38,990 nucleotides of DNA from an uncultured Collinsella sp. Its GTDB lineage: Bacteria > Actinomycetota > Coriobacteriia > Coriobacteriales > Coriobacteriaceae. Under the pieces are notes generated by a model. The model was not told where the DNA came from and made no database searches. It worked only from the letters and a program-made list of their open reading frames with translations. Numbering within the stretch: position 1 is the stretch's first letter; each line of letters starts with the position of its first letter. Below, piece by piece: positions 1 to 10,036 of this stretch. The stretch lies in assembly GCA_949287065.1 (NCBI GenBank), contig CASEEV010000004.1:1-38990 (forward strand). Direction: 5' to 3'. Both the position numbers and the translations under genes were made by a program.

Positions 1-12
1 CGCACCGCAGCG

Positions 13-3000
13 TCAATCCCCCGAATCTCCGAGAGCCTCGAGAATACGCAGCGTCACCGGGAGAAGCTCCTCGGGGCCCATCTTGTAGGGGAACGTGAAT
101 TTGCGGGTCTTGGGATAGTTGAGCGCGCCGTACTTCTGGCGGAGGGCAAACGCCACCTTCTTGGGTACGTCGACGCCCTGATAGACCACGCGCCCCTGCG
201 TAAGCGACACCGACTCCATGCCCAGGCGCTCGCCGCGAATGCGGATACGCGCGCGGTCAAAAAGATTGCTCCCGGCGAGCGGCAGCTTGCCGTAGCTGTC
301 TTCGCACTCCTGCTGAAGCTCGTCGACCGTCTCGAGCTCCGTGGCTCCGGCAAGGCGCCGGTACACGAGCACACGCTTGTCGACGTCGGGCAGGTACTCG
401 TCGTCGAGGTAGAAGTCGGCAGGCAGATTGATGGTGACCTCGGCCTGCTCGAGCGCCGCGTCCTCGTCGCCGCGCGCCTCGGCAACGGCTTGGCCGAGCA
501 TCTGCGTAAACAGGTCAAAGCCCACGCTCGAAAGGTTGCCGTGCTGCTCGGCGCCCACGAGCGAACCCGCGCCACGGATCTCGAGGTCGCGCATGGCAAT
601 GCGCATGCCGCTGCCCAGCTCCTGCAGTTCCGAAAGCGCGGTCAGGCGCTCGGTGGCCTCCTCGGTGAGCGGAATCTCGCCGGGGAACATAAAGTAGGCG
701 TACGCCTGCGTGGCGCTGCGGCCCACGCGCCCCTTGAGCTGGTAGAGCTGCGCCAGACCGAGGCGCTGCGAGTCCTCAATGATGAGCGTGTTGGTGTGCG
801 GGTTGTCGATGCCGCTTTCGATGATCGTGGTTGCCACGAGCACGTCGATGCGCCCAGTTGCGAACTCGATCATCACGTCCTCGATCTCGCGCGCGGTCAT
901 CTTGCCGTGCGCCACGCCCACGCGCGCCTCGGGCACCGCCTCGTGCACGCGCTCCTCGGCGTCCTCGATGGTCTTCACGCGGTTGGACACGTAGTACACC
1001 TGGCCGCCGCGCTGGATCTCGAGCCTGATCGCGGCGCTCACCACATCCGGGTCGTACTCGCCCACGTGCACCTCGACCGGACGGCGCCCGGTAGGCGGCG
1101 TGGTGATGAGGCTCATCTCGCGCACGCCCGACAGCGCCATCTGCATGGTGCGCGGAATAGGCGTAGCCGAGAGCGTGAGAACGTCGATCTGCTCGCGTAG
1201 GTTCTTGAGCTGCTCTTTGTGCTGCACGCCAAAGCGCTGCTCCTCGTCGATGATCACCAGGCCCAGGTTAGCGGGGTTCACGTCGGCCGAAAGCAAACGG
1301 TGCGTGCCTACGAGCACCTTGACCTCGCCCTCGGCAAACTTGGCAAGGGCGCGCCGCTGCTGGGCGGGCGTGCGGAAGCGGCTGAGAACCTCGACTTCCA
1401 CGTCAAACGGCGCGAACCGCTCGAAGAAGGTCTCGTAGTGCTGCTGGGCAAGGATGGTCGTGGGGCAGAGGACCATGACCTGACGGCCGTCGGTCACGCA
1501 CTTGAACGCGGCGCGCAGCGCCACCTCGGTCTTGCCAAAGCCCACGTCGCCGCAAAGCAGGCGGTCCATGGGCTTGGCCGACTCCATGTCGGCCTTGATG
1601 TCGGCAATGGCTGCGAGCTGGTCGTGCGTGGGCTCGTAGGGGAAGCTCTCCTCCATCTCGAGCTGGGCGGGCGTGTCGGGACCGCAGGCGTAGCCCACCA
1701 CCGACGAGCGGCGCGTATAGAGGTCTACCAGGTCAAACGCAAGTTTCTTGGCGCTCTTGCGCGCACGCGTGGTGGCACGGCTCCAGTCGGCGGTGTTGAG
1801 GCGCGTGAGGCGCGGGTTGCTGCCGTCGGGGCCCACATAGCGCGTGATGCGGTCTACTTGCTCGAGCGGCACATAGAGCTTATCGCCGCCGGCGTACTCG
1901 AGCAAAAAGTAGTCGCGCTCCTTGCCGCCCACCTCTTGGCGCACGATGTCGGCAAACAGCGCGATGCCGTGGGTCGCGTGCACCACGTAGTCGCCAGGCT
2001 TGAAGGGGAAGGTGATCTCGGTCACGTCGACCTTGCGCCGCACGCGGTGCCGGCGGGCGTCGAGGCGCGCGTTGAGGTCGTTGACCGAGAAGATGGCAAG
2101 GCGAGCCGCGGGCACCACGATGCCGGCGGGAATCGGCGCGTCGACAAAGGTGACGCGGCCCGTGGGCAGGCGCGGCGCGCTGGCGGCGGCGCCCTTCTCG
2201 TCCAAGGGGTCGGCATTGAGCGGGTCGCCCGCAAGCGAGGCGTCAAACGGGATGCCCTCGTCGCCAAAGGTGAGCTCCATCGAGTCGCGCGCGCCGCGGT
2301 CGGGCATGGCAAAGAGCACGGCGTAGTGGTTGTTGACGACCGTCTGCACGCGCTCGATGAAGCGGTTGTCCGACCCGGCGAGCGCAGGCTGCTCGACCTT
2401 GAGCTCGGCGGTCACCGCGCCGCCCGCCCGGATGATGCTCACGTAGTTGAGCCGCTGCTGGCGCCCGAAGTCGAGCTCCTGGGGCCGCACGTACAGCCCG
2501 TCCAGGCGTGATATGCCCGCCTCGACCGCACGGGCGTCGATCTGCTCGTACGCGCGCGAGCAGTCGTCGAAGAGCGAGCGCGGCTCGGCGAGCACCACGA
2601 GCGCGTCTTTGTGCAGGTGCGCGAGCGGCGTGGCGGTAGAGCCGTAGAGAACCGGCAGCCAGCGGTCGAGCTCGGGCGTGGCCACGTGCGCGTTTGCCAA
2701 CTCGAGAAGCGCGGCGAGCTCGGTATCCTCCTGCGCGGGCTGATAAATGGCGAGCCGCAGGTTGTGCAGGGTCTTGTCGGTCAGCGCGAGCTCGCGGCAG
2801 GGCGAGATGCGCACGCTGTCAGCGTCGCCGATGGTCTGGCCCGTCGACGAGACCATATGGCGGATGCGGTCGATCTCGTCGCCGAAGAACTCAAGGCGCA
2901 CAGGCGCCTTGGCCTGCGCCGGGAAGACGTCAACGGAGTCGCCGTGCACGCGGAAGAGCCCGGCGCGGTCCGCCGCGTCGGACGCCGTGTAGCCCATGGC

Positions 3001-3474
3001 CACGAGCCGGCACGGCACATCGTCAAAGGGAACCTCCTCGCCCACCGCAAAGCGCTCGGAGGAGAAGTAGTTCTCGCCCGCCGGGGGCACGCAGCGCAGC
3101 AGCGCGCGAGCCGAGGCGACCATGATGCAGGCGTCGCCGCGGTGCATGCGCTCGAGCGCCTCGCAGCGGCTGGCGATAACGGCGGCCTCGGGCTCGGAGT
3201 CCTTCCAGGGGTAGTCGCGGCGCTCGGGGTAGCGCGCCACGTGCTCGAGCCCCACGTAGGCGGCGAGCGACCGCGCGGCGCGCTCGGCGGCCTCCTCGCC
3301 CGAGACGATGTAGACCGTCGGCCGCGGATGGCGCGCGAACTGCGCCGCGGCGAGCAGCGTGCGCGCCGACTGCGCCACGGCAAGCGTCACGTCGTCGCCA
3401 CGGCCGAGCGCCGACTCCACCGTGCGCAGGGCATCGACCTTGTAGAGCTGTGCGGCAATGCGATGAATGAGCAT
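13..3474 (-). CDS. mfd: Transcription-repair coupling factor Mfd
   Basis: This 1153-residue protein is a full-length Mfd, the ATP-dependent translocase that pushes stalled RNA polymerase off damaged DNA and recruits UvrA. The N-terminal third is the UvrB-like module. It is followed by the RNA-polymerase-interacting region (around 480-560, with the KPGDYVVHATHGIA stretch) and a RecG-like helicase core. The core shows Walker A GDVGFGKTE, motif II IIDEEQRFGV, motif III LSATPIPRT and the GRVGRS motif. The C-terminal TRCF domain (around 1010-1150) is complete. The start ATG at 3474 has only a weak Shine-Dalgarno (ACAGG). A TATACT -10-like box lies at 3533-3538 on the minus strand. The stop TGA is 13 bases from the window edge. 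The gene appears to be a single unit. Confidence 0.98.
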   Translation of the reverse strand: MLIHRIAAQLYKVDALRTVESALGRGDDVTLAVAQSARTLLAAAQFARHPRPTVYIVSGEEAAERAARSLAAYVGLEHVARYPERRDYPWKDSEPEAAVIASRCEALERMHRGDACIMVASARALLRCVPPAGENYFSSERFAVGEEVPFDDVPCRLVAMGYTASDAADRAGLFRVHGDSVDVFPAQAKAPVRLEFFGDEIDRIRHMVSSTGQTIGDADSVRISPCRELALTDKTLHNLRLAIYQPAQEDTELAALLELANAHVATPELDRWLPVLYGSTATPLAHLHKDALVVLAEPRSLFDDCSRAYEQIDARAVEAGISRLDGLYVRPQELDFGRQQRLNYVSIIRAGGAVTAELKVEQPALAGSDNRFIERVQTVVNNHYAVLFAMPDRGARDSMELTFGDEGIPFDASLAGDPLNADPLDEKGAAASAPRLPTGRVTFVDAPIPAGIVVPAARLAIFSVNDLNARLDARRHRVRRKVDVTEITFPFKPGDYVVHATHGIALFADIVRQEVGGKERDYFLLEYAGGDKLYVPLEQVDRITRYVGPDGSNPRLTRLNTADWSRATTRARKSAKKLAFDLVDLYTRRSSVVGYACGPDTPAQLEMEESFPYEPTHDQLAAIADIKADMESAKPMDRLLCGDVGFGKTEVALRAAFKCVTDGRQVMVLCPTTILAQQHYETFFERFAPFDVEVEVLSRFRTPAQQRRALAKFAEGEVKVLVGTHRLLSADVNPANLGLVIIDEEQRFGVQHKEQLKNLREQIDVLTLSATPIPRTMQMALSGVREMSLITTPPTGRRPVEVHVGEYDPDVVSAAIRLEIQRGGQVYYVSNRVKTIEDAEERVHEAVPEARVGVAHGKMTAREIEDVMIEFATGRIDVLVATTIIESGIDNPHTNTLIIEDSQRLGLAQLYQLKGRVGRSATQAYAYFMFPGEIPLTEEATERLTALSELQELGSGMRIAMRDLEIRGAGSLVGAEQHGNLSSVGFDLFTQMLGQAVAEARGDEDAALEQAEVTINLPADFYLDDEYLPDVDKRVLVYRRLAGATELETVDELQQECEDSYGKLPLAGSNLFDRARIRIRGERLGMESVSLTQGRVVYQGVDVPKKVAFALRQKYGALNYPKTRKFTFPYKMGPEELLPVTLRILEALGDSGD

Positions 3475-3532
3475 GGGAACCTGTTCTTAAGCAGCCGGCC
3501 CGCGTAGCCGGGGCCTTTGTTTGTGCTGCTTC

Positions 3533-3538
3533 AGTATA
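3533..3538 (-). promoter_or_regulatory. Candidate -10 box for mfd
   Basis: On the minus strand the sequence reads CTATACTGAAG about 60 bases upstream of the mfd start. No convincing -35 hexamer is visible at the usual distance. The same ten bases, CTATACTGAA, recur upstream of the binding-protein gene near 34191. Confidence 0.4.
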
Positions 3539-3610
3539 GTTGCCCGTGCGGACGCGCGCGCAAGTTCCTACATTCTCTTCAGCTCGTCGGCGCCTGCCGG
3601 CAACAGCAAA

Positions 3611-3640
3611 GCGCCCGCTGCCGCAAGGGGCAACGGGCGC
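3611..3640 (-). terminator. GC-rich stem-loop after the 3720-4328 gene
   Basis: A stem of about 11 pairs (GCGCCCG...CGGGCGC plus TGCC/GGCA, one mismatch) lies downstream of the small membrane-protein gene and upstream of mfd. On the minus strand it is followed by TTTGCTGTTG, a poor U-tract, so termination is plausible but weak. Confidence 0.4.
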
Positions 3641-3719
3641 TTGGAAAGGGGTAGGCCCTGATCAGATTCAAGCCGGCGAGAAGGGCGTAGCCGGCTGACA
3701 GGCGTGCGCGGGAGAACGC

Positions 3720-4328
3720 TTAGATCCCGACGCGCCACGCCGCGAAGGCGCAGAGAGCCGAAAGCAGGAACACCGCGAGCGCGCCTGAGATGTCGAAGAG
3801 CACGCCGCCGATCTTGCGCTCGCGCGCCCAAGCTGCCATAACGCCGTTAGGGGCCTTGCGCCACACGCGCCACACAAGAAGCAAGCAGCCAATGATGCCC
3901 ACCATGTTGCGTAGGCAGATCTCGGCGCAGAGAAGCCCCACCAGGTTGCCGAGCGCGTAGCCGTCCTCGCCAGCAGCGTGGTGCTTGTACACAAACCGCA
4001 GGATCCACGCCACAAAGGGCTGAACCATGGCCATGAGGAAGCTCACGGCAAAGATGGCATCCTCTTGCATGACGGTCTGGATGTCGCCGCCCATGAGGCC
4101 GTTAAAGCCCAGAAGCGCAAACGGGATAAGCACAAGCACAACCTGGACCGTAGTGAACATGCGCTTGGTCAGGCGCTCGGACTTGGTGCCCATGCGGCGC
4201 TCTTGGTCGGCAGCGCTGCGCTTGGCGGCGCGCTCCTCGGCGCGCTGAGCAGCAAGGGCCTTCTCTTCGGGCGTAACCTCGCGGCGGGCGGCGGCCTTTT
4301 GCGCGGGCGTCATCTTCTTCTTGCTCAT
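3720..4328 (-). CDS. Small polytopic membrane protein, putative member of the maltose regulon
   Basis: This 202-residue protein is not recognised. The first ~55 residues are highly charged and basic (MSKKKMTPAQKAAARREV...) and probably cytoplasmic. About four hydrophobic segments follow, near 57-80, 90-115, 128-148 and 175-198, with short charged loops between them. The start ATG is preceded by GAGGGGA. Its promoter region (4394-4431) carries two copies of the operator found in front of the PTS gene and of the GntR regulator, flanking a TATACT -10 box. Expression is therefore probably controlled with the alpha-glucoside locus, although a terminator and about 380 bases separate it from the GH4 gene. 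A role in sugar uptake or envelope adaptation is only inference. The 15826-16440 gene has a similar architecture (basic tail plus membrane segments). Confidence 0.8.
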   Translation of the reverse strand: MSKKKMTPAQKAAARREVTPEEKALAAQRAEERAAKRSAADQERRMGTKSERLTKRMFTTVQVVLVLIPFALLGFNGLMGGDIQTVMQEDAIFAVSFLMAMVQPFVAWILRFVYKHHAAGEDGYALGNLVGLLCAEICLRNMVGIIGCLLLVWRVWRKAPNGVMAAWARERKIGGVLFDISGALAVFLLSALCAFAAWRVGI

Positions 4329-4393
4329 GGCATCCCCTCAACAGGTTCGGGCAAACAGATCAGAGCGGCGATACGAAGCGGCAAATGCCTCCA

Positions 4394-4431
4394 CTTGTTC
4401 GTACATGTTTAGTATACCTTGTTCGAACAGG
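4394..4431 (-). promoter_or_regulatory. Promoter of the 3720-4328 gene with two GntR-type operators
   Basis: Two near-palindromes, CTTGTTCGTACATG (4394-4407) and CTTGTTCGAACAGG (4418-4431), start 24 bases apart. Between them, on the minus strand, lies GGTATACTAAA, which contains a TATACT -10 box at 4411-4416. One operator thus sits in the -35/-10 spacer and the other at the presumed transcription start, a classical repressor layout. The motif matches the operators at 8173-8236. Confidence 0.7.
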
Positions 4432-4704
4432 TTGGCGTGCGACAATCTCTGAACGGTCGGATTTTGCGCCGGAAAGGCAGCGTGCGCACGCCCTGCGCCC
4501 CTCGCTTGCGCATTCAGTCACGAAACGCCCGACCTCACGCGCGCCAGCCAGCAACCAAAACCCCGATGATTGCGTTTTGCGCGGGCCTCGCAAGGGTACC
4601 GCACTCAAACTGATGACGTTTCCTCAGGTAATGCATGCACATCTTTGTCCGCTACGCAGAACGTCTACCCTAAAACGCAATCATCGGTTTTTTGCGTGCT
4701 AACT
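4432..4704. other. Intergenic region with a 16-bp perfect inverted repeat
   Basis: I see no gene here. The region contains CCGATGATTGCGTTTT (4563-4578) and its exact reverse complement (4672-4687), separated by 93 bases. The right arm also forms a short hairpin with TTGCGT at 4692-4697. The function is unknown. Confidence 0.6.
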
Positions 4705-4736
4705 AAAAAAGGCTGCGGCCCGTGAAGGTCGCAGCC
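4705..4736 (-). terminator. Intrinsic terminator of the PTS-GH4 operon
   Basis: A ten-pair stem (GGCTGCGGCC / GGTCGCAGCC, one G-T pair) with a six-base loop is followed on the minus strand by TTTTTT. It lies about 80 bases after the GH4 stop codon. Confidence 0.85.
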
Positions 4737-4740
4737 CCGA

Positions 4741-4796
4741 AGCGCCGGTCAGCGGGCAGGGATTTCCACGTTAACGAGCCCGTGGCAACCGGCGCT
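4741..4796 (-). other. Second, longer stem-loop in the GH4 3' untranslated region
   Basis: AGCGCCGGT (4741-4749) and ACCGGCGCT (4788-4796) form a nine-pair outer stem around an inner CCACG/CGTGG stem (4766-4770/4780-4784). It lies between the GH4 stop codon and the intrinsic terminator and lacks its own U-tract. It may protect the 3' end of the mRNA. Confidence 0.55.
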
Positions 4797-4815
4797 TTCT
4801 CATGCGCGGTAATGC

Positions 4816-6165
<1,350 letters not shown>

Positions 6166-6289
6166 TCAGTCCTCCTTGTTCCTGGTCGCAAAGGTCAAGA
6201 GAAGCGCGCCGCCGCGACCGGTAGCAGCGCACCTGCACTCCGGCAAGAGGCGATCCGCCCCCGGAGGTAGTGCCAAACGGTTGGCGAGA

Positions 6290-6364
6290 AGCTCGCCGGG
6301 CGGGCCCGAGAGCCCGGGTAACACGAGGACGAGAAGCTCGTCCGGCGCCAGCGCAAGCGCTGGC
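6290..6364 (-). other. Run of three GC-rich hairpins between PTS and GH4 genes
   Basis: The 310-base space between the two operon genes holds no convincing ORF but has consecutive stem-loops: CGGGC/GCCCG (6301-6316), GGACGAG-aag-CTCGTCC (6327-6343) and GCCAGCG-caag-CGCTGGC (6347-6364). None is followed by a U-tract on the minus strand. They look like mRNA-stabilising or processing structures, not terminators. Confidence 0.6.
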
Positions 6365-6469
6365 AAGAGGCTCGGCGCGCCGCCTGTATGTTGATTGCGG
6401 CAGGCAGTTCGCATAAGGAGGCGCCGTATGCGTGCACGCGGACGGCGCGCCGAACAGGAGGGGTGAAGC

Positions 6470-8053
6470 TTAGAGCAGAGCCTCGAAGCGCTCGCGGACC
6501 TGAGGAACCTTGAGGCCGATGATGACCTGCATGTTCTTGCCGCGCTTGGCGACACCGCTGGTGCCCACGCTCTTGAAATCGGGGTCGTCGGCCACGAGGG
6601 TCTCGTCCTTGACGTTGACACGCAGACGGGTCACGCAGTTGGTCACGTCGACGATGTTGTCTTTGCCGCCCAGGAGCTCGAGAACCGCAGCGGCGATAAC
6701 CGCGTACTTGTCCTCAGCAGCGCCGTTGCCGTCGCCCGAGAAGCCGAGCTTCTCCTGACGGAACTCCTGCTTGGTGCGGAAGGTGATCTCCTCGGCGTCG
6801 TCCTCACGGCCGGGGACCTTGAAGTCGAACTTGAGGATGAGGAAGCGGAAGACCACGAACCAGATGCCGGTGAACACGAGGCCGATGACGAGACCGGTGA
6901 GGAAGGTCATCCAGTGGTTCGCGAGCAGCGGGATGATGGTCAGCGAGGAAGCCTCGATGAGGCCGCCGGTGAAGACGCCCACCACACCGAAGAGGTTCAT
7001 GACCGCGGCGCAGGTGGCGGCGAGGATGGCATGAACGATGAACAGCGGAGGAGCGACGAACAGGAAGGTGAACTCGATGGGCTCGGTCACGCCGCAGACG
7101 ATGGAGGTCAGGGTCGTGGGGATGAGCAGGCCGGCGAGCTCAACGCGCTTCTCGGGCTTGGCCGTAGCGTAGAAGGCCAGGGCGATGCCGGGAACACCGA
7201 AGAACTTGGACCACGAGGTCGCGGTGAAGGAAGCGTAGGGAGCGAGCTCCTTGATGGACTCCTTGGAAGCGGCGATCTCGGGGAGCGCCTTGGCGAAGGC
7301 AGCGTAGATGCCGCCCTGAACCGCAGCGTTGTCATAGTAGAACGGGCTGTAGAGCAGGTGGTGCAGGCCGAACGGGATGAGCAGGCGCTCGAGAAGCACG
7401 AACACCCAGACGCCGGCGACGCCCGTGGAGGTCACGAAGCCCTGGAAGGCGCGGAGGCCGTCCTGGACGTGGGGCCACACGAAGCAGCAGAGAAGCGCCA
7501 TGGGGATCATGACAAAGAAGCCGATCATGTAGATCAGACTCGAGCCGGAGAACACGCCGAGCCACTCGGGGAGCTCCGTGTCGAAGAACTTGTTGTGGAT
7601 CATGATGGTGATGCCCGAGATGAGAAGGGCGCCCATCATGCCCATGTCGAGGGTCTTGATGCTCGCGATGGTCGTAAGACCCGAGGAACCGCCGGCCTCG
7701 GCGCTGAAGTCAACGCCAAAGACAGGGCCCCACTGCGCGAGCATCGTGTTCATGAAGTACTGGAAGGCCAGGTACACGACCAGGGCCTCCATGCAGCAGC
7801 GCGCATGCTGCTTCTTGGCCAGACCGATGGGCAGCGAAACGGCAAACAGCAGCGGAAGCTGGTTGAACACCGTCCAAGCGCCCTGCAGCACCACGTTCCA
7901 GCACTGGTACCACATGGTCTCCGGAGCGGCGAGCGCTCCGAAGATAGCCTGAGTGGTGAAGAGCGTGCCAATACCCACCATGACGCCCGAGAAGGCGAAG
8001 AGCATGACGGGGGTGAACATCGCTCCACCGAACTTTTGGATTTTCTCCATCAT
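6470..8053 (-). CDS. PTS alpha-glucoside transporter subunit EIICB
   Basis: This 527-residue membrane protein is an EIIC-EIIB permease of the glucose/maltose PTS family. It imports a disaccharide and phosphorylates it. The EIIC domain (about 1-410) shows the expected multiple membrane spans and the substrate-site motif GVTEPIEFTFLF. The EIIB domain (about 440-527) has the phosphorylatable Cys473 in NCVTRLR. No EIIA domain is present, so phosphate must come from a EIIA encoded elsewhere, as for B. subtilis GlvC/MalP. The start ATG at 8053 (MMEKIQKFG) is preferred over an upstream ATG at 8098 because AAAGGGGA precedes it at good spacing. Three GntR-type operators and a promoter lie 140-190 bases upstream. 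The neighbouring GH4 enzyme points to maltose or a related alpha-glucoside as substrate. Confidence 0.93.
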   Translation of the reverse strand: MMEKIQKFGGAMFTPVMLFAFSGVMVGIGTLFTTQAIFGALAAPETMWYQCWNVVLQGAWTVFNQLPLLFAVSLPIGLAKKQHARCCMEALVVYLAFQYFMNTMLAQWGPVFGVDFSAEAGGSSGLTTIASIKTLDMGMMGALLISGITIMIHNKFFDTELPEWLGVFSGSSLIYMIGFFVMIPMALLCCFVWPHVQDGLRAFQGFVTSTGVAGVWVFVLLERLLIPFGLHHLLYSPFYYDNAAVQGGIYAAFAKALPEIAASKESIKELAPYASFTATSWSKFFGVPGIALAFYATAKPEKRVELAGLLIPTTLTSIVCGVTEPIEFTFLFVAPPLFIVHAILAATCAAVMNLFGVVGVFTGGLIEASSLTIIPLLANHWMTFLTGLVIGLVFTGIWFVVFRFLILKFDFKVPGREDDAEEITFRTKQEFRQEKLGFSGDGNGAAEDKYAVIAAAVLELLGGKDNIVDVTNCVTRLRVNVKDETLVADDPDFKSVGTSGVAKRGKNMQVIIGLKVPQVRERFEALL

Positions 8054-8172
8054 GGTAGAAAGTCCCCTTTCCCCTGGGCGCGCTGCGCGGCGATGCACAG
8101 CGCACTGCGAAGCAGATCCTTGCAGTCACGATTACCGACCTTCTCGCGCGGCGCCTCGCAATCTGGCCAGCA

Positions 8173-8236
8173 TGTTCGTACAAGTGCTGGAAACATAATC
8201 GCTTCGTTGTTCGTACAAGTCAAGCATGTTCGTACA
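8173..8236 (-). promoter_or_regulatory. Promoter of the PTS-GH4 operon with three GntR-type operators
   Basis: Three copies of TGTTCGTACA lie at 8173-8182, 8208-8217 and 8227-8236, each followed by AGT. Full sites approach CTTGTACGAACAAG, a near-perfect palindrome. On the minus strand TTGACT (8218-8223) and GATTAT (8195-8200) are 17 bases apart and form a plausible promoter. The middle operator fills the spacer, one is just upstream of the -35 box and one is downstream of the -10 box. Confidence 0.75.
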
Positions 8237-8419
8237 AGTTTTTTGCAGATGGGACGAGCGGTAGAATATCGGCGGCAAACGGCAGGCTGGAACGGTAGGT
8301 ATGCCGCGCGAGACCATGAGCGGTGCTTGGAACCCGCTCGCGTCGCCTGCGGCGCAGGACCTGGAAAACTCGATAGGCGGATTGCGTTTTACGCTTGCTT
8401 TAATCCGGCCTGCAGGGGG

Positions 8420-8460
8420 TATGATGATCAGAACTAACCTGTTCGAATAACTAAGGAGGT
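8420..8460 (+). promoter_or_regulatory. gntR promoter, degenerate operator and ribosome binding site
   Basis: A TATGAT -10 box lies at 8420-8425. CCTGTTCGAATAAC (core 8440-8449) follows, a degenerate version of the operator near the likely transcription start. A strong Shine-Dalgarno, AAGGAGGT (8453-8460), sits five bases before the GTG. This arrangement suggests weaker autoregulation of the repressor gene. Confidence 0.6.
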
Positions 8461-8465
8461 GCCCT

Positions 8466-9191
8466 GTGCCCAAAGCAGTGTTTCAGGACATCTACCGCGA
8501 CATTCGCGTGAATATCGAGAACGGAACGTACCGCTACCAGTCGTTCTTGCCCTCCGAGAACGAGCTCACGCAGCTCTACGGGTGCTCGCGCAGCTCCATC
8601 AGGCGCGCGCTCGCCATGCTCGCGCAGGACGCCTACGTGCTGCCGCAGCAGGGCAAGGGCGTCCGCGTGATCCGCAACCCCGCTATCACCGACCCGCGCG
8701 GCTACAGCGGCCTCGAGACCTTCGGCGAGATGGCCAAGCGCTTGGGATTCACGCCCCACACCGATGTGCTTGTTTGCGAAGAAGTTGTTGCCGGCGACGC
8801 ACTTGCCTCGCTCACCGGTTTTGACGTAGGCAGCAAGCTCACGCATATTTTGCGAGCGCGCTCCGCCAACGGTGTAACCATCTCGACCGACGAGAGCTAC
8901 TACCTGAGCGAGTCGGTGCCCGGCCTCACGCCCGAAATCGTGGCAAACTCGGTGTACGCCTACCTCGAGGGCACACTCGGCATGAAGATTGCCACAAGCC
9001 GCCGCATTATTACTGTGGAAGCGGTAACCCCGGCAGACAAAAGCATCATCGACCTCGACGGGTTCAACGCCGTTGGCGTTATGCGCTCACACACCTTTGA
9101 CGCCGACGGCATCATGATCGAGTACACCGAGACCCGCCAAAAACCTGGCGTTTTCTCGTCCGTCGAGACCGCCGTACGTCCTGCGCGCTAG
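8466..9191 (+). CDS. GntR-family transcriptional regulator, HutC/TreR subfamily
   Basis: This 241-residue regulator has an N-terminal winged helix-turn-helix (about 1-70; core PSENELTQLYGCSRSSIRRAL) and a C-terminal UTRA ligand-binding domain (about 90-235; includes TDESYYLSE and IEYTETR). It resembles TreR-type repressors that sense a phosphorylated sugar. It starts with GTG at 8466, chosen because AAGGAGGT lies five bases upstream. It is divergent from the PTS-GH4 operon. The CTTGTwCGwACAAG-type palindromes at its own promoter, the PTS promoter and the 3720-4328 promoter are the likely targets. The inducer is probably a phosphorylated alpha-glucoside or its product, which is inferred from context. 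Confidence 0.9.
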   Translation: MPKAVFQDIYRDIRVNIENGTYRYQSFLPSENELTQLYGCSRSSIRRALAMLAQDAYVLPQQGKGVRVIRNPAITDPRGYSGLETFGEMAKRLGFTPHTDVLVCEEVVAGDALASLTGFDVGSKLTHILRARSANGVTISTDESYYLSESVPGLTPEIVANSVYAYLEGTLGMKIATSRRIITVEAVTPADKSIIDLDGFNAVGVMRSHTFDADGIMIEYTETRQKPGVFSSVETAVRPAR

Positions 9192-9242
9192 GCGCGCCGC
9201 CACGGCTCCGCAGTCCTGCTCGGAGCGCAAGAAAGGAACGCC

Positions 9243-9905
9243 ATGCCACGCGAGACCAACGCCGCCAAGACCGCCCGCGCCGTCGAAGTCTGCCGACGCC
9301 TTGAGGAGAAGTACGGCCCGGTCGAGTGCTTCTTGGACCACGAGACGCCGTTTAGGCTGGTCATCGCCGTGCTTCTCTCTGCTCAGACGACCGACGCGCA
9401 GGTCAACAAGGTAACCCCCGAGCTCTTCTCCCGCTGGCCTACGCCCGAAACCATGGCCGGCGCCACCCCTGCCGAGATCTCCGAGGTTATCCGCAGCCTC
9501 GGGTTTTACAAAACCAAAGCGGTGCACTGCGTCGAAGCGGCGCAGATGATCATGGCCGACTTTGGCGGCGAGGTGCCGCATACCATGGCCGAGCTCGTGC
9601 GCCTGCCCGGCGTTGGCCGCAAGACCGCCAATATCGTCATGAACGTCGGGTTCGGCATCGTCGAGGGCATCGCGGTTGACACGCACGTCAACCGCATTGC
9701 GCACCGTCTGCGCCTCTCCCCCAAAACGCACGCCAAAGAGCCGCTCAAGACCGAGCAGGACCTTCTCAAGATCATTCCGCGCGAGCTGTGGGGGCCGGTC
9801 AACCACCAGTGGATCCGCCACGGCCGCGAGACCTGCACGGCGCGGAGCCCCAAGTGCGCCACGTGCCTTCTGGCCGACATATGCCCCAGCGCCGGTGCGT
9901 GCTAG
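9243..9905 (+). CDS. nth: Endonuclease III (DNA glycosylase/AP lyase)
   Basis: This 220-residue base-excision repair enzyme removes oxidised pyrimidines and nicks the abasic site. The helix-hairpin-helix LPGVGRKTAN carries the catalytic Lys127, and the GPD-region aspartate is Asp146 in VDTHVNR. The C-terminal [4Fe-4S] loop is complete, with four cysteines spaced C-x6-C-x2-C-x5-C near residues 199-215. A Shine-Dalgarno AAGAAAGGAACGCC precedes the ATG. It lies 51 bases after the gntR stop and may be cotranscribed. It ends at a long hairpin shared with a convergent gene. Confidence 0.97.
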   Translation: MPRETNAAKTARAVEVCRRLEEKYGPVECFLDHETPFRLVIAVLLSAQTTDAQVNKVTPELFSRWPTPETMAGATPAEISEVIRSLGFYKTKAVHCVEAAQMIMADFGGEVPHTMAELVRLPGVGRKTANIVMNVGFGIVEGIAVDTHVNRIAHRLRLSPKTHAKEPLKTEQDLLKIIPRELWGPVNHQWIRHGRETCTARSPKCATCLLADICPSAGAC

Positions 9906-9963
9906 TGCGCCGGCGGGCGACCCGCGGCCGCCGCGCAACCCACGGCGCCTGAACATGCAAACC

Positions 9964-10002
9964 GCCTCGTCTGGCAGTTGCACGCAACCTGCCGGGCGAG
10001 GC
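9964..10002. terminator. Bidirectional hairpin between nth and the convergent 10037-10816 gene
   Basis: GCCTCGTCTGGCAGTTG pairs with CAACCTGCCGGGCGAGGC over about 17 pairs with one bulge, and the loop is four bases. Flanking T-runs are short on both strands (GTCTT on plus, GGTTTG on minus). Its position between convergent genes supports a shared terminator. Confidence 0.65.
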
Positions 10003-10036
10003 GCCGTCTTATGCGTGGGCTTATCGCAGCTGCGCA

